The notes below the pieces were generated by a model. The model ran no database searches, had not been told where the DNA came from, and was given only the letters and a program-made list of their open reading frames with translations. Source: Burkholderiales bacterium (GTDB lineage: Bacteria; Pseudomonadota; Gammaproteobacteria; Burkholderiales; Burkholderiaceae_C). From it: a stretch of 6,477 nucleotides of DNA. Both the position numbers and the translations under genes were made by a program. The DNA lies in the NCBI GenBank assembly GCA_947462175.1, contig CANHOE010000157.1:1-6477 (forward strand), read 5' to 3'. How positions within the stretch are numbered: position 1 is the first letter of the stretch; the number at the start of each line of letters is the position of its first letter. This document shows positions 6,067-6,477 of this stretch, piece after piece.

Positions 6067-6477
6067 ATGCCACGTAAGCACCTGGCGCTGAGTCTGTTCT
6101 GGCGCACCTTCGTGCTGCTGGCGCTGCTGCTGTTCGGTGGCGTTTTCGCCTGGACGCAGACCTTTCGTGCGCTGGAGTTTGAGCCCCGCGCAGTGCAGGC
6201 GGCGCAGCAGATCGCGAGTCTGGTAAGCCTCTCACGTGCGGCGCTGAGCGGGCCAGACGGCATCCACCGGTTGACCCTGATCAAGAGCCTGCCGGACGAG
6301 GGTGGGGTCAAGCTCGCCCCGCGCGAGCCGGGCGATCGCTGGACGCCCTACGAAGTCGATCGCTTCTCGCGCGCCATCGGTGCCGAATTGCGCTCACGGC
6401 TGGGCGCCGACACGCTGGTGGCGAGCGCCGTCAATGGCGCCGCCGGCCTGTGGGTCGGCTTTGCCATCGACGGCGAC
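6067..6477 (+). CDS. envZ: EnvZ-like sensor histidine kinase, N-terminal part
   Basis: The frame is open from the ATG at 6067 to the window edge (137 codons), so only the sensing end is present. A basic start (MPRKH) is followed by one transmembrane segment at about residues 13-30 (RTFVLLALLLFGGVFAWT) and then a soluble region from residue 31 on, predicted periplasmic, including RALEFEPRAVQAAQQIASL. The second membrane segment, HAMP, the phosphoacceptor histidine and the ATPase domain would lie beyond the edge. The identification rests mainly on position directly after ompR and on membrane topology; EnvZ would phosphorylate and dephosphorylate OmpR. An in-frame GTG at 6046 would add seven residues; an in-frame TGA at 6037 limits the extension. 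Neither start has a strong ribosome binding site. The 78-base gap holds only a 5-bp CCCCG/CGGGG stem (6010-6014 and 6026-6030), too weak to be called a terminator. Confidence 0.85.
   Translation, partial: MPRKHLALSLFWRTFVLLALLLFGGVFAWTQTFRALEFEPRAVQAAQQIASLVSLSRAALSGPDGIHRLTLIKSLPDEGGVKLAPREPGDRWTPYEVDRFSRAIGAELRSRLGADTLVASAVNGAAGLWVGFAIDGD

Overview
The window is GC-rich, densely coded bacterial chromosome. Gene content and protein sequence point to a betaproteobacterium, most likely Burkholderiales and probably a Comamonadaceae-like genus; this placement is inference, with no search behind it. No insertion sequence, prophage gene, CRISPR array or compositional island is visible, so it reads as ordinary core genome.

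Layout: five features lie on the minus strand, read from right to left. They are a secreted SIMPL (DUF541) protein (5066 to 4317), an alpha/beta hydrolase (4255 to 3383), the ppGpp synthetase RelA (3386 to 1101, joined to the hydrolase by an ATGA overlap), a secreted protein with a SPOR-like C-terminus (1010 to 222), and tRNA-Val(GAC) (179 to 103) followed by a factor-independent terminator (58 to 94). On the plus strand, diverging from the SIMPL gene, lies a two-component pair: an OmpR response regulator (5254 to 5988) and the first 137 codons of its EnvZ-like sensor kinase (6067 to the window edge, cut off).

How they work together: OmpR/EnvZ is an envelope-sensing phosphorelay, and RelA makes the alarmone (p)ppGpp when amino acids run short. 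The SIMPL and SPOR-like proteins are predicted to act in the envelope. The hydrolase and relA are almost certainly translationally coupled. The SPOR-like gene may share their transcript, because no convincing terminator was seen in the 90-base gap.

The most interesting non-coding signal is in the 187-base divergent region between the SIMPL gene and ompR. A perfect 7-base inverted repeat (TGTAACA / TGTTACA) is present, and its promoter-distal arm lies in GTTACATATT, which resembles a half-site I recall from the E. coli ompF OmpR-binding region. A second signal is a 7-bp hairpin that displays the ribosome binding site of the hydrolase gene in its loop. I did not find convincing evidence for an undescribed system.
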